From: Pseudomonas sp. S09G 359
Lineage (GTDB): Bacteria > Pseudomonadota > Gammaproteobacteria > Pseudomonadales > Pseudomonadaceae
Length of the DNA stretch: 64,000 bases
Direction: 5' to 3'
NCBI RefSeq assembly: GCF_002843605.1
Contig: NZ_CP025263.1
Coordinates: 5,671,501 to 5,735,500, forward strand
Shown here: positions 47,355 to 58,446 of the stretch, in pieces
Numbering within the stretch: the first letter of the stretch is position 1
Layout of the letters: the number at the start of each line of letters is the position of its first letter
The notes under the pieces: model-generated
What the model saw: only the letters and a program-made list of their open reading frames with translations
Told to the model about the DNA's origin: nothing
Databases searched by the model: none
Program-made: the position numbers and the translations under genes

Positions 47355-48458
47355 TTACACCAGACTCGTCAACGCCTCACGACTGAACGGCAGGATGTCG
47401 CCCTCGCGACCTTCGCGCACCTTCACCGCCCAATCCGGATCCACCAGCAGCGCACGGCCGACGGCAACCAGGTCAAACTCGTCGTTGTTCAGGCGCTCCA
47501 GCAGTTTTTCCAGGCTCGCAGGCTGCGCGACCTTGTCGGTATTGACCATGAACTGCAGGAATTCGCCATCCAGGCCGACGCTGCCCACGGTAATGGTCGG
47601 CTTGCCGGTGAGCTGGCGCGTCCAGCCGGCCAGGTTGAGGTCGGAACCTTCGAATTCCGGCTCCCAGAAACGACGGGTGGAGCAGTGGAAAATATCCACA
47701 CCGGCGTCGGACAATGGCTTGAGGAACTCACCCAGTGCCTCAGGGGTTTGCACCAGGCGCGCGGTGTAGTCCTGCTGCTTCCACTGCGAGAAACGCAGAA
47801 TGATCGGGAAATCCGCGCCCACGGCGGCGCGGGTGGCCTGGATCAGCTCGATGGCAAAACGCGAGCGGTTGGCCAGGCTGCCACCGTATTCGTCGGTGCG
47901 CTGGTTGCTGCCTTCCCAGAAGAACTGGTCCACCAGGTAGCCGTGGGCACCGTGGATCTCCACGCCGTCCATGCCGATGCTTTGGGCGTCCTTGGCGGCT
48001 TTGGCGAAGGCGTTGATCACGTCCTTGATGTCCTGGGCGGTCATGCCGTGGACGACCACGTTGCCGTCCTTGAGCTTTTCCATCGGGCCGTAGGCCGGCA
48101 CGCTGGCGTCAGGCTCAGTGCCAATACGGCGCACGCTGCCCACGTGCCACAGTTGCGGGACGATCTTGCCGCCTTCGGCGTGCACGGCGTCGACGACTTT
48201 CTTCCAGCCGGCCAAGGCCGCCTCACCGTAGAAATGCGGGACGTTAGGGTAACCATTCGAGGCCGGGTGATTGACCACGGTGCCTTCGGTGATGATCAGG
48301 CCCACACCGGCAGCCGCACGGCGGCGGTAGTACTCGATGACCTTGGAATTGGGCACCCCGCCCGGGGAGAACGAACGGGTCATTGGCGCCATGACCACAC
48401 GGGTCGACAGTTGCAATGCACCGAGCTGGAAGGGTTTGAACAGCGCTTGGACGGGCAT
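47355..48458 (-). CDS. Old Yellow Enzyme-family NADH:flavin oxidoreductase
   Basis: 367 residues of the FMN TIM-barrel family: FKPFQLGALQLSTRVVMAPMTRS, VPQLWHVG, GVEIHGAHGYLVDQFFW (substrate His-His region rendered HGAH) and RNNDEFDLVAVGRALLVDP. It reduces activated C=C bonds of enones or nitro compounds with NAD(P)H; the physiological substrate is unknown. Stand-alone gene. Confidence 0.92.
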   Translation of the reverse strand: MPVQALFKPFQLGALQLSTRVVMAPMTRSFSPGGVPNSKVIEYYRRRAAAGVGLIITEGTVVNHPASNGYPNVPHFYGEAALAGWKKVVDAVHAEGGKIVPQLWHVGSVRRIGTEPDASVPAYGPMEKLKDGNVVVHGMTAQDIKDVINAFAKAAKDAQSIGMDGVEIHGAHGYLVDQFFWEGSNQRTDEYGGSLANRSRFAIELIQATRAAVGADFPIILRFSQWKQQDYTARLVQTPEALGEFLKPLSDAGVDIFHCSTRRFWEPEFEGSDLNLAGWTRQLTGKPTITVGSVGLDGEFLQFMVNTDKVAQPASLEKLLERLNNDEFDLVAVGRALLVDPDWAVKVREGREGDILPFSREALTSLV

Positions 48459-48613
48459 GGGAGCACTCCACAGGAGAGGGGTTTATGATGTGGATAATAT
48501 GAGCAGTGGGCCGTGCTGAATAGCACTATTGATCTGGGTGATTAAGGGGTAAAAGTGGCGGAACTGAACCGCCACGCATCCCTGCGGAGCGCCCCTATGC
48601 GGCGAGCAGGCTT

Positions 48614-48743
48614 CTGTGGCGAGCGGGCTTGCCCGCGTTGGGGTGCGAAGCAGCCCCAAAGGCATTGCGTTTTGTCTGAGGGAAAGCGGGGATTTTAGAG
48701 GGGGCTGCTGCGCAGCCCAACGCGGGCAAGCCCGCTCGCCACA
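48614..48743. repeat. long REP-like inverted repeat, CTGTGGCGAGC type
   Basis: The arm TGTGGCGAGCGGGCTTGCCC with CGCGTTGGG pairs with its reverse complement near 48717-48743 around a ~70-nt middle that includes GCAGCCCC/GGGGCTGC. This is a different REP type from the GTGGGAG elements, related to the one at 63179. Confidence 0.8.
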
Positions 48744-48879
48744 GAAAGCCCGCTTGCTACAGAAAGCCTGCTTGTCACAGAGGCCCGCTTGTCACAGAAA
48801 GCCCGCTTGTTACAGAAAGTCTGCTTGTCACAGAGGCCCGTTGGGCACAGAAAGCCCGCTTGCTACAGAAACCCGCAAG
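48739..48879. repeat. tandem 17/18-bp repeats with 53-bp super-period
   Basis: Eight units of the type TCACAGAAAGCCCGCTTG, lengths 18-18-17-18-18-17-18-17. Units 1, 4 and 7, units 2, 5 and 8, and units 3 and 6 are most alike, giving a 53-bp higher-order repeat. The first unit starts within the right arm of the REP element at 48614. Confidence 0.85.
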
Positions 48880-48888
48880 CCTTGAGGG

Positions 48889-49371
48889 TTAGCTCAGGGC
48901 TTTTTCGATGGCCTGGACGATGGTCGGGTCATCCGGTGGGGTGCGCGGCGAGAAGCGAGCGAGCACTCGCCCATCCTTGCCGAGCAGGAACTTCTCGAAA
49001 TTCCAGGTGATATCCCCTGGAAACTCCGCGCCCTCACCCGCCAGCAGGCGGTACAGCTGGTGACGATCAGGGCCGTTCACGTCGAGTTTGCTGCCCAGCG
49101 GGAATGTAACCCCATAGTTCAGGCTACAGAACTCACGGATTTCTTCCTCGGTGCCCGGCTCCTGGCCAGCAAACTGGTTGCAAGGCAGGCCAAGCACGGT
49201 AAACCCCTGATCCTTGTACTGCTGATAGAGGTTTTCCAGCGCCGCGTATTGCGGGGTCAAGCCACATTTGGAGGCCACGTTGACCACCAGCACTACTTGC
49301 CCCTTGAAGGGCGCCAGCGGCAGCTCTTGTCCGTCCAAAGCTTTGAGTTTCAGGTCGTGGAAAGCACTCAT
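48889..49371 (-). CDS. glutathione peroxidase family protein (Cys type)
   Basis: 160 residues: active-site Cys36 in NVASKCGLTPQYAAL, then LGLPCNQFAGQEPG (Gln) and ITWNFEKFLLGKDG (Trp/Asn). All catalytic-tetrad residues are visible. Bacterial Cys-type enzymes usually use thioredoxin to reduce peroxides. The ATG at 49371 gives the family's normal length; 24 more in-frame residues upstream are unlikely. Confidence 0.94.
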   Translation of the reverse strand: MSAFHDLKLKALDGQELPLAPFKGQVVLVVNVASKCGLTPQYAALENLYQQYKDQGFTVLGLPCNQFAGQEPGTEEEIREFCSLNYGVTFPLGSKLDVNGPDRHQLYRLLAGEGAEFPGDITWNFEKFLLGKDGRVLARFSPRTPPDDPTIVQAIEKALS

Positions 49372-49472
49372 GACGAACTCCAGATATCCGATGTTCTTAG
49401 CAAAGCTGCGTTTCGAGATTACAACCCGCAAGCCTGCAATCATAGACGCCGATTACAAAACCCGCCTGCGAG

Positions 49473-49937
49473 TTACTGAGCGGTAGGCCACGGCAAAATC
49501 GGAATCGCCGTCACCGCATTCTGCGGGCTGCCTTCGATCAAGCGGTCGCTGTAGACCAGGTACACCAGGGTATTGCGCTTCTTGTCGAGGAAACGCACCA
49601 CCTGCATGGTCTTGAACACCAGGGAGGTGCGCTCCTTGAACACTTCGTCGCCATCCTTGAGGTCGCCCTTGAAGCGAATCGGCCCGACCTGACGGCAGGC
49701 AATCGACGCCTCGGCACGGTCTTCAGCCAGGCCCAGGCCGCCTTTGACGCCGCCAGTCTTGGCACGGGACAAGTAGCACGTCACGCCATCAACCTTGGGG
49801 TCATCGAACGCCTCGACCACGATGCGATCGTTGGGGCCGACGAACTTGAATACCGTCGACACCTGGCCGATCTCTTCGGCGGACGCCAGCAGCGGCATGG
49901 CCAGCAGCAGGCCGAGCAATCCCTTCATCACACGCAT
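49473..49937 (-). CDS. creA: CreA family protein
   Basis: 154 residues with a signal peptide ([17 protein letters not shown]) and a mature domain with [39 protein letters not shown] and [20 protein letters not shown], as in CreA. It is periplasmic and its molecular role is unknown. It lies 15 bp after proB on the same strand. Confidence 0.92.
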   Translation of the reverse strand: MRVMKGLLGLLLAMPLLASAEEIGQVSTVFKFVGPNDRIVVEAFDDPKVDGVTCYLSRAKTGGVKGGLGLAEDRAEASIACRQVGPIRFKGDLKDGDEVFKERTSLVFKTMQVVRFLDKKRNTLVYLVYSDRLIEGSPQNAVTAIPILPWPTAQ

Positions 49938-49952
49938 GGTGTATTCCTTTGG

Positions 49953-51071
49953 TTAGACCAGGATCAGGTTATCGCGGTGAACCAGTTCCGGTTCGGCCAT
50001 GTAACCCAAGAGTCCGACAATCGCGTCAGACGATTGTCCAATAATTTTCTGTGCTTCCAAGGCGCTGTAGTTGGCCAGGCCACGGGCGATCTCACGACCG
50101 TCCGGCGCCACGCACACCACCATCTCGCCACGACGGAAGCTACCCTGCACCAACTTGACGCCTACCGGTAGCAGGCTCTTGTTGCCTTGGGACAGCGCCG
50201 ATACGGCGCCATCGTCCAGTACCAGGGTGCCACGGGTCTGCAGGTGACCGGCCAGCCACTGTTTGCGCGCCGCGAGCATGCCGCGCTCCGGTGACAGCAG
50301 CGTACCGATGCGCTCACCGGCCTTGAGGCGGTCCAGCACACGTTCGATGCGCCCACCGACGATGATCGTATGCGCACCGGAACGTGCCGCCAGGCGCGCA
50401 GCACGCAGTTTGGTCTGCATGCCGCCACGGCCCAGGGCACCGCCGACACTGCCGGCCACGGCGTCCAGCGCCGGGTCATCGGCGCGGGCTTCATAAATAA
50501 GCTGGGCGTCGGGGTTGTTGCGCGGGTCGGCGTCGAACATGCCGTCACGGTCGGTGAGGATCACCAGCAGGTCGGCTTCCACCAGGTTGGCCACCAGCGC
50601 GGCCAGGGTGTCGTTGTCGCCGAAGCGGATTTCGTCGGTGACCACCGTGTCGTTCTCGTTGATCACCGGGATCACCTTGAGCTCCACCAGCGCACGCAAG
50701 GTACTGCGGGCGTTGAGGTAGCGCTTGCGGTCGGACAGGTCGTCGTGGGTCAGCAGGATCTGCGCCGTGTGGCGGCCGTGCTCGGCAAAGCTGGATTCCC
50801 AGGCTTGCACCAGGCCCATCTGGCCGATGGCGGCGGCGGCTTGCAGCTCATGCATCGCGCTGGGTCGCGCGGTCCAGCCGAGGCGGCTCATCCCGGCGGC
50901 AACAGCCCCGGACGACACCAGCACCAACTCGACACCCGCCTCATGCAAGGCCACCATCTGCTCGACCCAGACGCTCATGGCTGCGCGATCCAGCCCCTTG
51001 CCATCCGCCGTCAGCAGCGCACTTCCGATCTTCACGACCCAGCGCTGCGCACCTGTCACTTTGCTCCGCAT
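49953..51071 (-). CDS. proB: glutamate 5-kinase
   Basis: 372 residues: amino-acid kinase domain ([56 protein letters not shown]) and a C-terminal PUA domain (~280-372). It phosphorylates glutamate as the first step of proline synthesis. The frame begins with a TTG at 51080; the ATG at 51071 gives the standard MRSKVTG start. Confidence 0.97.
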   Translation of the reverse strand: MRSKVTGAQRWVVKIGSALLTADGKGLDRAAMSVWVEQMVALHEAGVELVLVSSGAVAAGMSRLGWTARPSAMHELQAAAAIGQMGLVQAWESSFAEHGRHTAQILLTHDDLSDRKRYLNARSTLRALVELKVIPVINENDTVVTDEIRFGDNDTLAALVANLVEADLLVILTDRDGMFDADPRNNPDAQLIYEARADDPALDAVAGSVGGALGRGGMQTKLRAARLAARSGAHTIIVGGRIERVLDRLKAGERIGTLLSPERGMLAARKQWLAGHLQTRGTLVLDDGAVSALSQGNKSLLPVGVKLVQGSFRRGEMVVCVAPDGREIARGLANYSALEAQKIIGQSSDAIVGLLGYMAEPELVHRDNLILV

Positions 51072-51133
51072 CATCTTCAACCTTAGAGTGAGGGCTGCGC
51101 GACCCAGCGCGGCCCATAACGTTAAACCCGGAT

Positions 51134-51172
51134 ACTAAAACGCCGCTCGATAAGGAGCGGCGTTCAAGTTTA
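51134..51172 (-). terminator. rho-independent terminator after obgE
   Basis: Perfect stem AACGCCGCTC / GAGCGGCGTT with loop CTTATC and a short T run on the minus strand, 17 bp past the obgE stop. Confidence 0.8.
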
Positions 51173-51182
51173 TCGCAACGAA

Positions 51183-52436
<1,254 letters not shown>

Positions 52437-52553
52437 TTAAAAAACCAAGACATAAGACTCTTGCAAAAATGAGCGTAGAGACCTCTATCAGCACCTGCAA
52501 ATCCAGCGCTGGAGCCCATCACAAACAGCTTTGCAAGAGACTCACCCCACAAA

Positions 52554-52594
52554 CGAAAAAGCCCCGTCGCGAGACAGGGCTTTTCCAGCGATCG
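52554..52594 (-). terminator. rho-independent terminator after rpmA
   Basis: Stem GAAAAGCCCTGTC / GACGGGGCTTTTTC with loop TCGC on the minus strand, just after the rpmA stop; separates rplU-rpmA from obgE. Confidence 0.8.
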
Positions 52595-52599
52595 CGCAA

Positions 52600-52857
52600 T
52601 TAAGCGGCGACAACGCTCACGTAACGGCGGTTGAACGCGCCTTTTACTTCAAACTTGATCACGCCTTCGATTTTAGCGAAGAGGGTGTGATCTTTACCCA
52701 TGCCAACACCGTAACCGGCGTGGAATTGGGTGCCGCGCTGACGCACGATGATGTTGCCCGGAATGATTTTCTGGCCGCCATACATCTTCACGCCAAGGCG
52801 TTTGGCTTCTGAGTCGCGACCGTTACGGGTACTACCACCAGCTTTTTTGTGTGCCAT
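52600..52857 (-). CDS. rpmA: 50S ribosomal protein L27
   Basis: 85 residues with the conserved [21 protein letters not shown] start and [16 protein letters not shown] core. Part of the peptidyl-transferase region of the large subunit. It follows rplU by 34 bp. Confidence 0.99.
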   Translation of the reverse strand: MAHKKAGGSTRNGRDSEAKRLGVKMYGGQKIIPGNIIVRQRGTQFHAGYGVGMGKDHTLFAKIEGVIKFEVKGAFNRRYVSVVAA

Positions 52858-52891
52858 GAGTCAATTCTCCTAGTGAGGAATTAGGCTGAAA

Positions 52892-53206
52892 TTAAGCCTG
52901 AATACCGGTGATTTTGATCTCGGTGTACCACTGGCGGTGGCCCATACGCTTCATGTGGTGCTTACGACGACGGAACTTGATGATGCGGACTTTATCGTGA
53001 CGACCTTGGGAGATCACTTCAGCCACAACGGTAGCGCCAGCAACAACTGGAGCGCCGATGTTCACGTCATCGCCATTGGCGACCAACAGAACGCGATCAA
53101 AGGTAACGGATTCGCCAGTAGCGACTTCCAGTTTTTCGATCTTCAGGTATTCACCTGGGGCGACCTTGTATTGCTTGCCACCAGTAACAATTACTGCGTA
53201 CGACAT
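52892..53206 (-). CDS. rplU: 50S ribosomal protein L21
   Basis: 104 residues: [21 protein letters not shown] and [20 protein letters not shown]. The ATG at 53206 follows GGAGAAAT and gives the standard length. First gene of rplU-rpmA, divergent from ispB. Confidence 0.99.
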   Translation of the reverse strand: MSYAVIVTGGKQYKVAPGEYLKIEKLEVATGESVTFDRVLLVANGDDVNIGAPVVAGATVVAEVISQGRHDKVRIIKFRRRKHHMKRMGHRQWYTEIKITGIQA

Positions 53207-53445
53207 GGTATTTCTCCGATAATCCTGCTCACCCAGCGCTTTATAAGAAAAGGTATTGGCTGGCATGGCTGCATGGGATGGACGTCCCGAATGCAATTGC
53301 GTAAGGCAGGTGCTGCCCAGGAAGTTCAGGGTGCGCGATTGTACGCAAGCTATAAGAGGCTTGCAAGTGGCTGTCTATCGCGCCTTGACACTACGGGGTC
53401 AGGGTCCTAGCATGCCGCGCAACCCTTCTGGAGCGACTGTCGCTG

Positions 53446-54414
53446 ATGCAACCCCAAGCTTTCTACCGCGCGGTCGCGGACGATTTTAGCGCCGTCGACG
53501 GCATCATCAAGCAGCAGCTGACGTCTAAAGTGCCGCTGGTCTCCAAAATTGGCGACTATATTACGTCGGCGGGCGGTAAACGCCTGCGTCCTTTATTAGT
53601 GTTGCTGTGTGGCAAGGCCCTGGGCCGCGAAGGCGATGACCTGCGCCTGCTGGCCGCTACCATCGAATTCCTGCACACCGCCACCCTGCTGCATGACGAC
53701 GTGGTCGACATGTCCGGCATGCGCCGTGGCCGCGAGACCGCCAATGCGATGTGGGGCAACGCCCCGAGCGTACTGGTGGGCGACTTCCTGTACTCGCGCT
53801 CGTTCGAAATGATGGTCGAGCTGGGCTCGATGCCGGTGATGAAGATTCTTTCACAGGCCACGCGCATCATCGCCGAAGGCGAAGTGTTGCAGCTGTCGAA
53901 AGTCCGCGACGCCAGCACCACTGAAGAAACCTATATGGAAGTGATTCGCGGCAAAACCGCGATGCTCTTCGAAGCCTCGACCCACAGCGCCGCCGCCCTG
54001 TGTGGCGCCACCGCCGAACAGGCCGAAGCGCTGCGCACCTTTGGCGATCACCTGGGCGTGGCCTTCCAACTGGTAGACGACCTGCTCGACTACCGTGGCG
54101 ATGCGGAAACCCTGGGCAAGAACGTCGGTGACGACCTCGCCGAAGGCAAGCCGACCCTGCCACTGATCTACACCATGCGCGAAGGTACGCCGGAACAGGC
54201 GGCCCTGGTGCGCAAGGCGATCCAGAAAGGCGGCATCGAAGACCTGGAAAGCATCCGCGCTGCCGTGGAAGCCTCGGGCTCGCTGGACTACACCGCGCAA
54301 CTGGCGCGTGACTACGTGGCCCGTGCAATCAAGTGCCTGGAAGCCCTTCCAGCCAGCGAATACCGGGACGCCCTGGTTGAGCTGAGTGAGTTTGCGGTCG
54401 CGCGTACTCACTAA
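53446..54414 (+). CDS. ispB: octaprenyl/polyprenyl diphosphate synthase
   Basis: 322 residues: first Asp-rich motif LLHDDVVDMSGMRRG, second LVDDLLDYRGDAETLGK, and GGKRLRPLL near the N-terminus. It makes the side chain of ubiquinone. Its place opposite rplU-rpmA is the conserved gammaproteobacterial order. Confidence 0.97.
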   Translation: MQPQAFYRAVADDFSAVDGIIKQQLTSKVPLVSKIGDYITSAGGKRLRPLLVLLCGKALGREGDDLRLLAATIEFLHTATLLHDDVVDMSGMRRGRETANAMWGNAPSVLVGDFLYSRSFEMMVELGSMPVMKILSQATRIIAEGEVLQLSKVRDASTTEETYMEVIRGKTAMLFEASTHSAAALCGATAEQAEALRTFGDHLGVAFQLVDDLLDYRGDAETLGKNVGDDLAEGKPTLPLIYTMREGTPEQAALVRKAIQKGGIEDLESIRAAVEASGSLDYTAQLARDYVARAIKCLEALPASEYRDALVELSEFAVARTH

Positions 54415-54437
54415 GTCAGACCTGCAAACGCAGACCA

Positions 54438-54530
54438 ATGTGGGAGGGGGCTTGCCCCCGATAGCGGTAGATCAGCCAGCCTCTGTATAGACTGGCACAC
54501 CGTCATCGGAGGCCAGCCCCCTCCCACATT
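54438..54530. repeat. REP doublet
   Basis: Left arm GGGGGCTTGCCCCCGA type; right arm slightly diverged (TCATCGGAGGCCAGCCCCC). Between ispB and yjdM. Confidence 0.8.
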
Positions 54531-54610
54531 TAGATTTCATACAACCTGTAAGACCACAAAACCCTATATAATGTGCGACTTTTAGTCATCCTGACTCTCA
54601 AGGAGCTTTA

Positions 54611-54952
54611 GTGAGCACGTTGCCACCCTGCCCGAAATGTAATTCCGAATACACCTACGAAGACGGCGCCCAGCTGATCTGCCCGGAATGCGCCCACGAG
54701 TGGTCCGCCAATGCCGAAGCTGACGTGGCGGGCGACGAAACCGTGAAGAAAGACTCTGTAGGCAATGTCCTGCAGGACGGCGACACCATCACCGTGATCA
54801 AGGACCTCAAGGTCAAGGGCACCTCCCTGGTGGTCAAGGTCGGCACCAAGGTCAAGAACATCCGCCTGTGCGACGGCGACCACGATATCGATTGCAAGAT
54901 CGACGGTATCGGCCCAATGAAACTCAAGTCCGAGTTCGTGCGCAAAGTCTGA
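54611..54952 (+). CDS. yjdM: zinc-ribbon protein YjdM/PhnA family
   Basis: 113 residues starting at a GTG preceded by AAGGAG (54600-54605). An N-terminal zinc ribbon ([24 protein letters not shown]) is followed by an SH3-like domain ([14 protein letters not shown]). The family is called PhnA/YjdM and linked by name to phosphonates, but a general role is not established. Its own terminator follows. Confidence 0.93.
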   Translation: MSTLPPCPKCNSEYTYEDGAQLICPECAHEWSANAEADVAGDETVKKDSVGNVLQDGDTITVIKDLKVKGTSLVVKVGTKVKNIRLCDGDHDIDCKIDGIGPMKLKSEFVRKV

Positions 54953-54963
54953 ATCCGTTGCTT

Positions 54964-54995
54964 CCATCCCGCGCCCGCCGCGGGATGGCGTTTTG
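54964..54995 (+). terminator. rho-independent terminator after yjdM
   Basis: Perfect 10-bp stem CCATCCCGCG / CGCGGGATGG with a CCCGC loop, then GCGTTTTG, 12 bp past the stop. Confidence 0.8.
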
Positions 54996-55068
54996 CCCTC
55001 CCGTTTGACCGATCTCAATATCCACACAGAAAAACCCGGAAATCGCCAATAGGCACTTGCTATTCTAC

Positions 55069-55088
55069 GAATAAGAATTATTCTCATT
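55069..55088. promoter_or_regulatory. Fur-box-like site
   Basis: GAATAAGAATTATTCTCATT contains the perfect dyad GAATAA-GAA-TTATTC and resembles the AT-rich, GATAAT-based Fur box. It sits 26 bp upstream of the 55114 ATG, across the likely promoter, which suggests iron-regulated expression. Confidence 0.55.
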
Positions 55089-55113
55089 GAAACTCATCAA
55101 GGAGATGCGACCC

Positions 55114-55371
55114 ATGACTTATTTGATAGATGCCTGGCTGGACCGCCCACACCCCTACCTGCGGATCCTGCATCGGGAAACCGGTGAAGTCTGTGCTGTG
55201 CTGGAAGAAGAAGCGCTGAGTGAACTGCAGGACCAGGGCGACCTGGACGTAAACGGCCTGAGCTCGAGTGAACCCGGTGTGCTGAAAGAGGTGGTGCGTA
55301 ACTTGTTTCTGTTCTGCTATGCCCGAGCGTTGCGCCCGGCGACAGAGCTCAATGGCAAGTTTCATCCATGA
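55114..55371 (+). CDS. small protein, unknown function, possibly iron-regulated
   Basis: 85 residues, no signal or membrane segment: MTYLIDAWLDRPHPYLRILH, TGEVCAVLEEEALSELQDQG, LKEVVRNLFLFCYARAL. AAGGAG sits at good spacing before this ATG, so the in-frame ATG at 55087 is not used. I believe similar small proteins occur in other Pseudomonas, but do not know a function. The upstream Fur-like site points to iron starvation. Confidence 0.85.
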   Translation: MTYLIDAWLDRPHPYLRILHRETGEVCAVLEEEALSELQDQGDLDVNGLSSSEPGVLKEVVRNLFLFCYARALRPATELNGKFHP

Positions 55372-55403
55372 GCCACTACGCAAAACCTGTGGTTGTGGGT
55401 CTT

Positions 55404-55494
55404 ATGTGGGAGCGGGCTTGCTCGCGAAAGCGGAGTGTCAGCTACAGATAAGCTGACAGATCCAACGCCTTCGCGAGCAAGCCCGCTCCCACAC
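55404..55494. repeat. REP doublet
   Basis: Both arms are the GCGGGCTTGCTCGCGA / TCGCGAGCAAGCCCGC type, between two convergent genes. Confidence 0.85.
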
Positions 55495-55521
55495 AAGCCC
55501 AGCACCCACAGTCAGCAGGTC

Positions 55522-56139
55522 TTACAGAACGTCGAGCAGCTCGACGTCGAACACCAGAACGCTGTGCGGCGGGATGCTGCCAACGCCTTGAGCGCCGTAA
55601 GCCAGTTCGCTCGGCACGTACAGACGCCATTTGCTGCCGGCATTCATCAGTTGCAGGGCTTCGGTCCAGCCGGCGATCACGCCGCCTACCGGGAATTCTG
55701 CAGGCTGGCCACGCTCGTAGGAGCTGTCGAACACAGTGCCGTCGATCAGGGTGCCGTGGTAGTGGGTGCGCACTTGGTCTTCGCGGGTCGGCTTGGCGCC
55801 GGTACCTGCAGTCAACACTTCAAATTGCAGGCCGGAAGCCAGGGTGGTGATGCCATCACGCTTGGCGTTTTCAGCCAGGAATGCCAGGCCAGCACCCGCT
55901 GCTGCTTCGGCCTTGGCCGCCGCTTCGGCTTGCATGATTTCGCGGATGACTTTGAAGCTGGCAGCCATTTGCTCTTGATCAACACGGCTTGGCTGGCCGG
56001 CGAACGCGTCGGTCAGGCCTGCCAGGATGGCGTCCAGGCTCACACCCGGTGGCGGGTTGTCGCGCAGTTGGTCGCCCAACTGACGGCCGATACCGTAGCT
56101 GACGCGGGTTTCGTCGGTGGACAGATTAACTTCGGACAT
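55522..56139 (-). CDS. FKBP-type peptidyl-prolyl isomerase
   Basis: 205 residues: N-terminal dimerisation helices (SYGIGRQLGDQLRDNPPPG) and a C-terminal FKBP domain (VRTHYHGTLIDGTVFDSSYERGQPAEFPVGGVI, YVPSELAYGAQGVGSIPPHS). There is no signal peptide, so it is a cytoplasmic FklB-type folding helper. The ATG follows GGAG. Confidence 0.93.
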   Translation of the reverse strand: MSEVNLSTDETRVSYGIGRQLGDQLRDNPPPGVSLDAILAGLTDAFAGQPSRVDQEQMAASFKVIREIMQAEAAAKAEAAAGAGLAFLAENAKRDGITTLASGLQFEVLTAGTGAKPTREDQVRTHYHGTLIDGTVFDSSYERGQPAEFPVGGVIAGWTEALQLMNAGSKWRLYVPSELAYGAQGVGSIPPHSVLVFDVELLDVL

Positions 56140-56401
56140 GAAGAGGCTCCGCTGTAGGGCTGCGCTGAAAACACCGGTTTCCTGCGCCGCCCAGAACTAA
56201 AAGGGCCAGCAGACTAGCACACAAGACCCGCTCCTGATGAGCCCCCCTCGGCAGCGCACCCGCCTGATGGCGACCCTTCGTCGCACCTGTGAGAAAAGCA
56301 TTTCAGATTCATTTCTTGCCGCCGATAAAGGCCTACAAACATTGGCTGGCTCAAACAACAACACCGTCCAGCAAACAGACATCATTCTTGCGGAGCATTC
56401 G

Positions 56402-58321
56402 ATGAACAGCTGGTTCGGTAACATCAGCGTCAACCTCAAACTGGGCCTGGGCTTCGGCCTGGTGCTTGTCCTCACCTCGATCCTGGCCCTCACCGGCTGG
56501 ACCAGCCTGGGCGGTCTGATCGACCGCAGTAATTGGATGAGCGACATCACCCAGCTCAACGCCTCGCTGACCAAGCTGCGCATCGTGCGCCTGCAATACA
56601 TGCTGGCCAACGGCGACGAAGCCGTGGCGCAGAACGTACAGACCAACCTGGATGCCTTCGCTGCCAAGCAACAGAAACTCCTGGACACCTTTAAGAGCCC
56701 GGAAAACCTCAAGCTGCTCAACGAGCAGAAAGCCATCATTACCGCGTATCAGCAATCCCTGAACAAAATGCGCGAGGCCTACCGTAACGGCAACGCGTCG
56801 CGCCAAGTGATGGGCGACAAGGCTGACATAGCCAACGCACAGATCAACGCGCTGGAAACCAGCGTCAAGCAAATGCCTGACAGTGCGGAGCACCTTGCAC
56901 AGTTCCAGGCCGTGGCCGACGCCAAGATGCAATTCCAGCTGGCTCGCTACGAAGTACGCGGCTACACCGGCAACGTCAACGCGGATACCGAAGCCCGCGC
57001 CGCCGCACAGATTGAAAAAGCCATCGCCGGCTTGAAGGACCTCAGCGCGGCATTCGGCGCCAGCCAGCAGAGCGCGTTGACCGCACTGGAAACCGCTCTT
57101 GGTGCCTATCGCACGGCCGTACAGAACTACAAGGCGGCCAACGCCAACATCGTGTCTGCCCGTGCGGAAATGACCACACAGGGTGCCGATATTGTCACCA
57201 TCAGCGACAAGCTCTACGACATCCAACTGGATCGCCGTGATGCCGAAAGCGCCCAGGCCCGCAGCCTGCAATTGATCAGCACGTTGCTCGCCCTGCTGGT
57301 AGGCGTCATTGCCGCCCTGGTGATTACCCGCCAGATTACCCGCCCAATCCAGGAAACCCTGGCTGTCGTGGAGCGCATTGCTTCGGGCGACCTGAGCCAC
57401 AACATCCAGGTGACCCGCCGCGACGAACTGGGCGTGCTGCAACAAGGCATCCAGCGCATGGGCACCACGTTGCGCGAACTGATCAGCGGCATCCGCGACG
57501 GCGTCACCCAGATTGCCAGCGCCGCTGAAGAGCTGTCGGCCGTGACCGAGCAGACCAGCGCCGGCGTCAACAGCCAGAAGATCGAGACCGACCAGGTCGC
57601 CACCGCCATGCATGAAATGACTGCGACCGTACAGGAAGTGGCACGCAACGCCGAGCAGGCCTCCCTGGCCGCCGCCGATGCTGACGGCCAGGCCCGCGCT
57701 GGCGACAAAGTGGTGGCCGAAGCCATCGCCCAGATCGAACGCCTGGCGGCCGAAGTGGCGCGCTCCACCGACGCCATGACGCACCTGCAACAAGAGAGCA
57801 ACAAGATCGGCAGCGTGATGGACGTGATCAAGGCCGTAGCCGAACAGACCAACCTGCTGGCCCTCAACGCCGCGATCGAAGCGGCCCGTGCCGGTGAAGC
57901 CGGTCGTGGGTTTGCCGTGGTGGCCGACGAAGTGCGTGGCCTGGCCCAGCGCACACAGAAGTCCACCGAAGAAATCGAAGGCCTGGTCGCCGGTTTGCAG
58001 AACGGCACCCAGCAAGTCGCCAACGTGATGAACAACAGCCGCAGCCTCACCGACAGCAGCGTCGAACTGACGCGCAAGGCCGGTGTGTCCCTGGAGAACA
58101 TCACCCGTACGGTGTCGAACATCCAGTCGATGAACCAGCAGATCGCCGCCGCCGCCGAGCAACAAAGCGCCGTGGCCGAAGAGATCAGCCGCAGCATCGT
58201 CAATGTGCGTGACGTGTCGGAACAGACCGCTACCGCGAGTGACGAGACGGCAAAATCGAGTGTGGAACTGGCGCGTTTGGGTAGCCAGTTGCAGCAGATG
58301 GTCAGCCACTTCCGGGTTTAA
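56402..58321 (+). CDS. methyl-accepting chemotaxis protein
   Basis: 639 residues: first membrane helix (~10-30), a ~250-residue all-helical periplasmic domain (size fits the helical bimodular, HBM, type), second helix (~288-310), HAMP ([18 protein letters not shown]), and a signalling domain with the hairpin tip [35 protein letters not shown] receptors in Pseudomonas sense organic acids; the ligand here is unknown. The ATG at 56402 follows GCGGAG. Confidence 0.93.
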   Translation: MNSWFGNISVNLKLGLGFGLVLVLTSILALTGWTSLGGLIDRSNWMSDITQLNASLTKLRIVRLQYMLANGDEAVAQNVQTNLDAFAAKQQKLLDTFKSPENLKLLNEQKAIITAYQQSLNKMREAYRNGNASRQVMGDKADIANAQINALETSVKQMPDSAEHLAQFQAVADAKMQFQLARYEVRGYTGNVNADTEARAAAQIEKAIAGLKDLSAAFGASQQSALTALETALGAYRTAVQNYKAANANIVSARAEMTTQGADIVTISDKLYDIQLDRRDAESAQARSLQLISTLLALLVGVIAALVITRQITRPIQETLAVVERIASGDLSHNIQVTRRDELGVLQQGIQRMGTTLRELISGIRDGVTQIASAAEELSAVTEQTSAGVNSQKIETDQVATAMHEMTATVQEVARNAEQASLAAADADGQARAGDKVVAEAIAQIERLAAEVARSTDAMTHLQQESNKIGSVMDVIKAVAEQTNLLALNAAIEAARAGEAGRGFAVVADEVRGLAQRTQKSTEEIEGLVAGLQNGTQQVANVMNNSRSLTDSSVELTRKAGVSLENITRTVSNIQSMNQQIAAAAEQQSAVAEEISRSIVNVRDVSEQTATASDETAKSSVELARLGSQLQQMVSHFRV

Positions 58322-58395
58322 CAAACCAAAAGGCCGCCTCTCAGGTGCACGTCAGTGTTCCTGTGAGGCGGCAACCCCAGCCGCAAACTGGGATT

Positions 58396-58430
58396 GCAAA
58401 AAAAACCGCCTATCAAGGCGGTTTTTTATT
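58396..58430. terminator. bidirectional terminator between the MCP and VOC genes
   Basis: Stem AAAACCGCC / GGCGGTTTT with loop TATCAA and A/T runs on both sides. A second GC-rich hairpin (GCCGCCTC / GAGGCGGC) lies just upstream at about 58332-58371. Confidence 0.85.
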
Positions 58431-58446
58431 ACCTGCGATTTGCCCT

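Noticed and set aside
48616..48885. 89-codon ORF over the tandem repeats
   Set aside because: It is open only because the 17/18-bp repeats lack stops; low-complexity peptide, no ribosome site.
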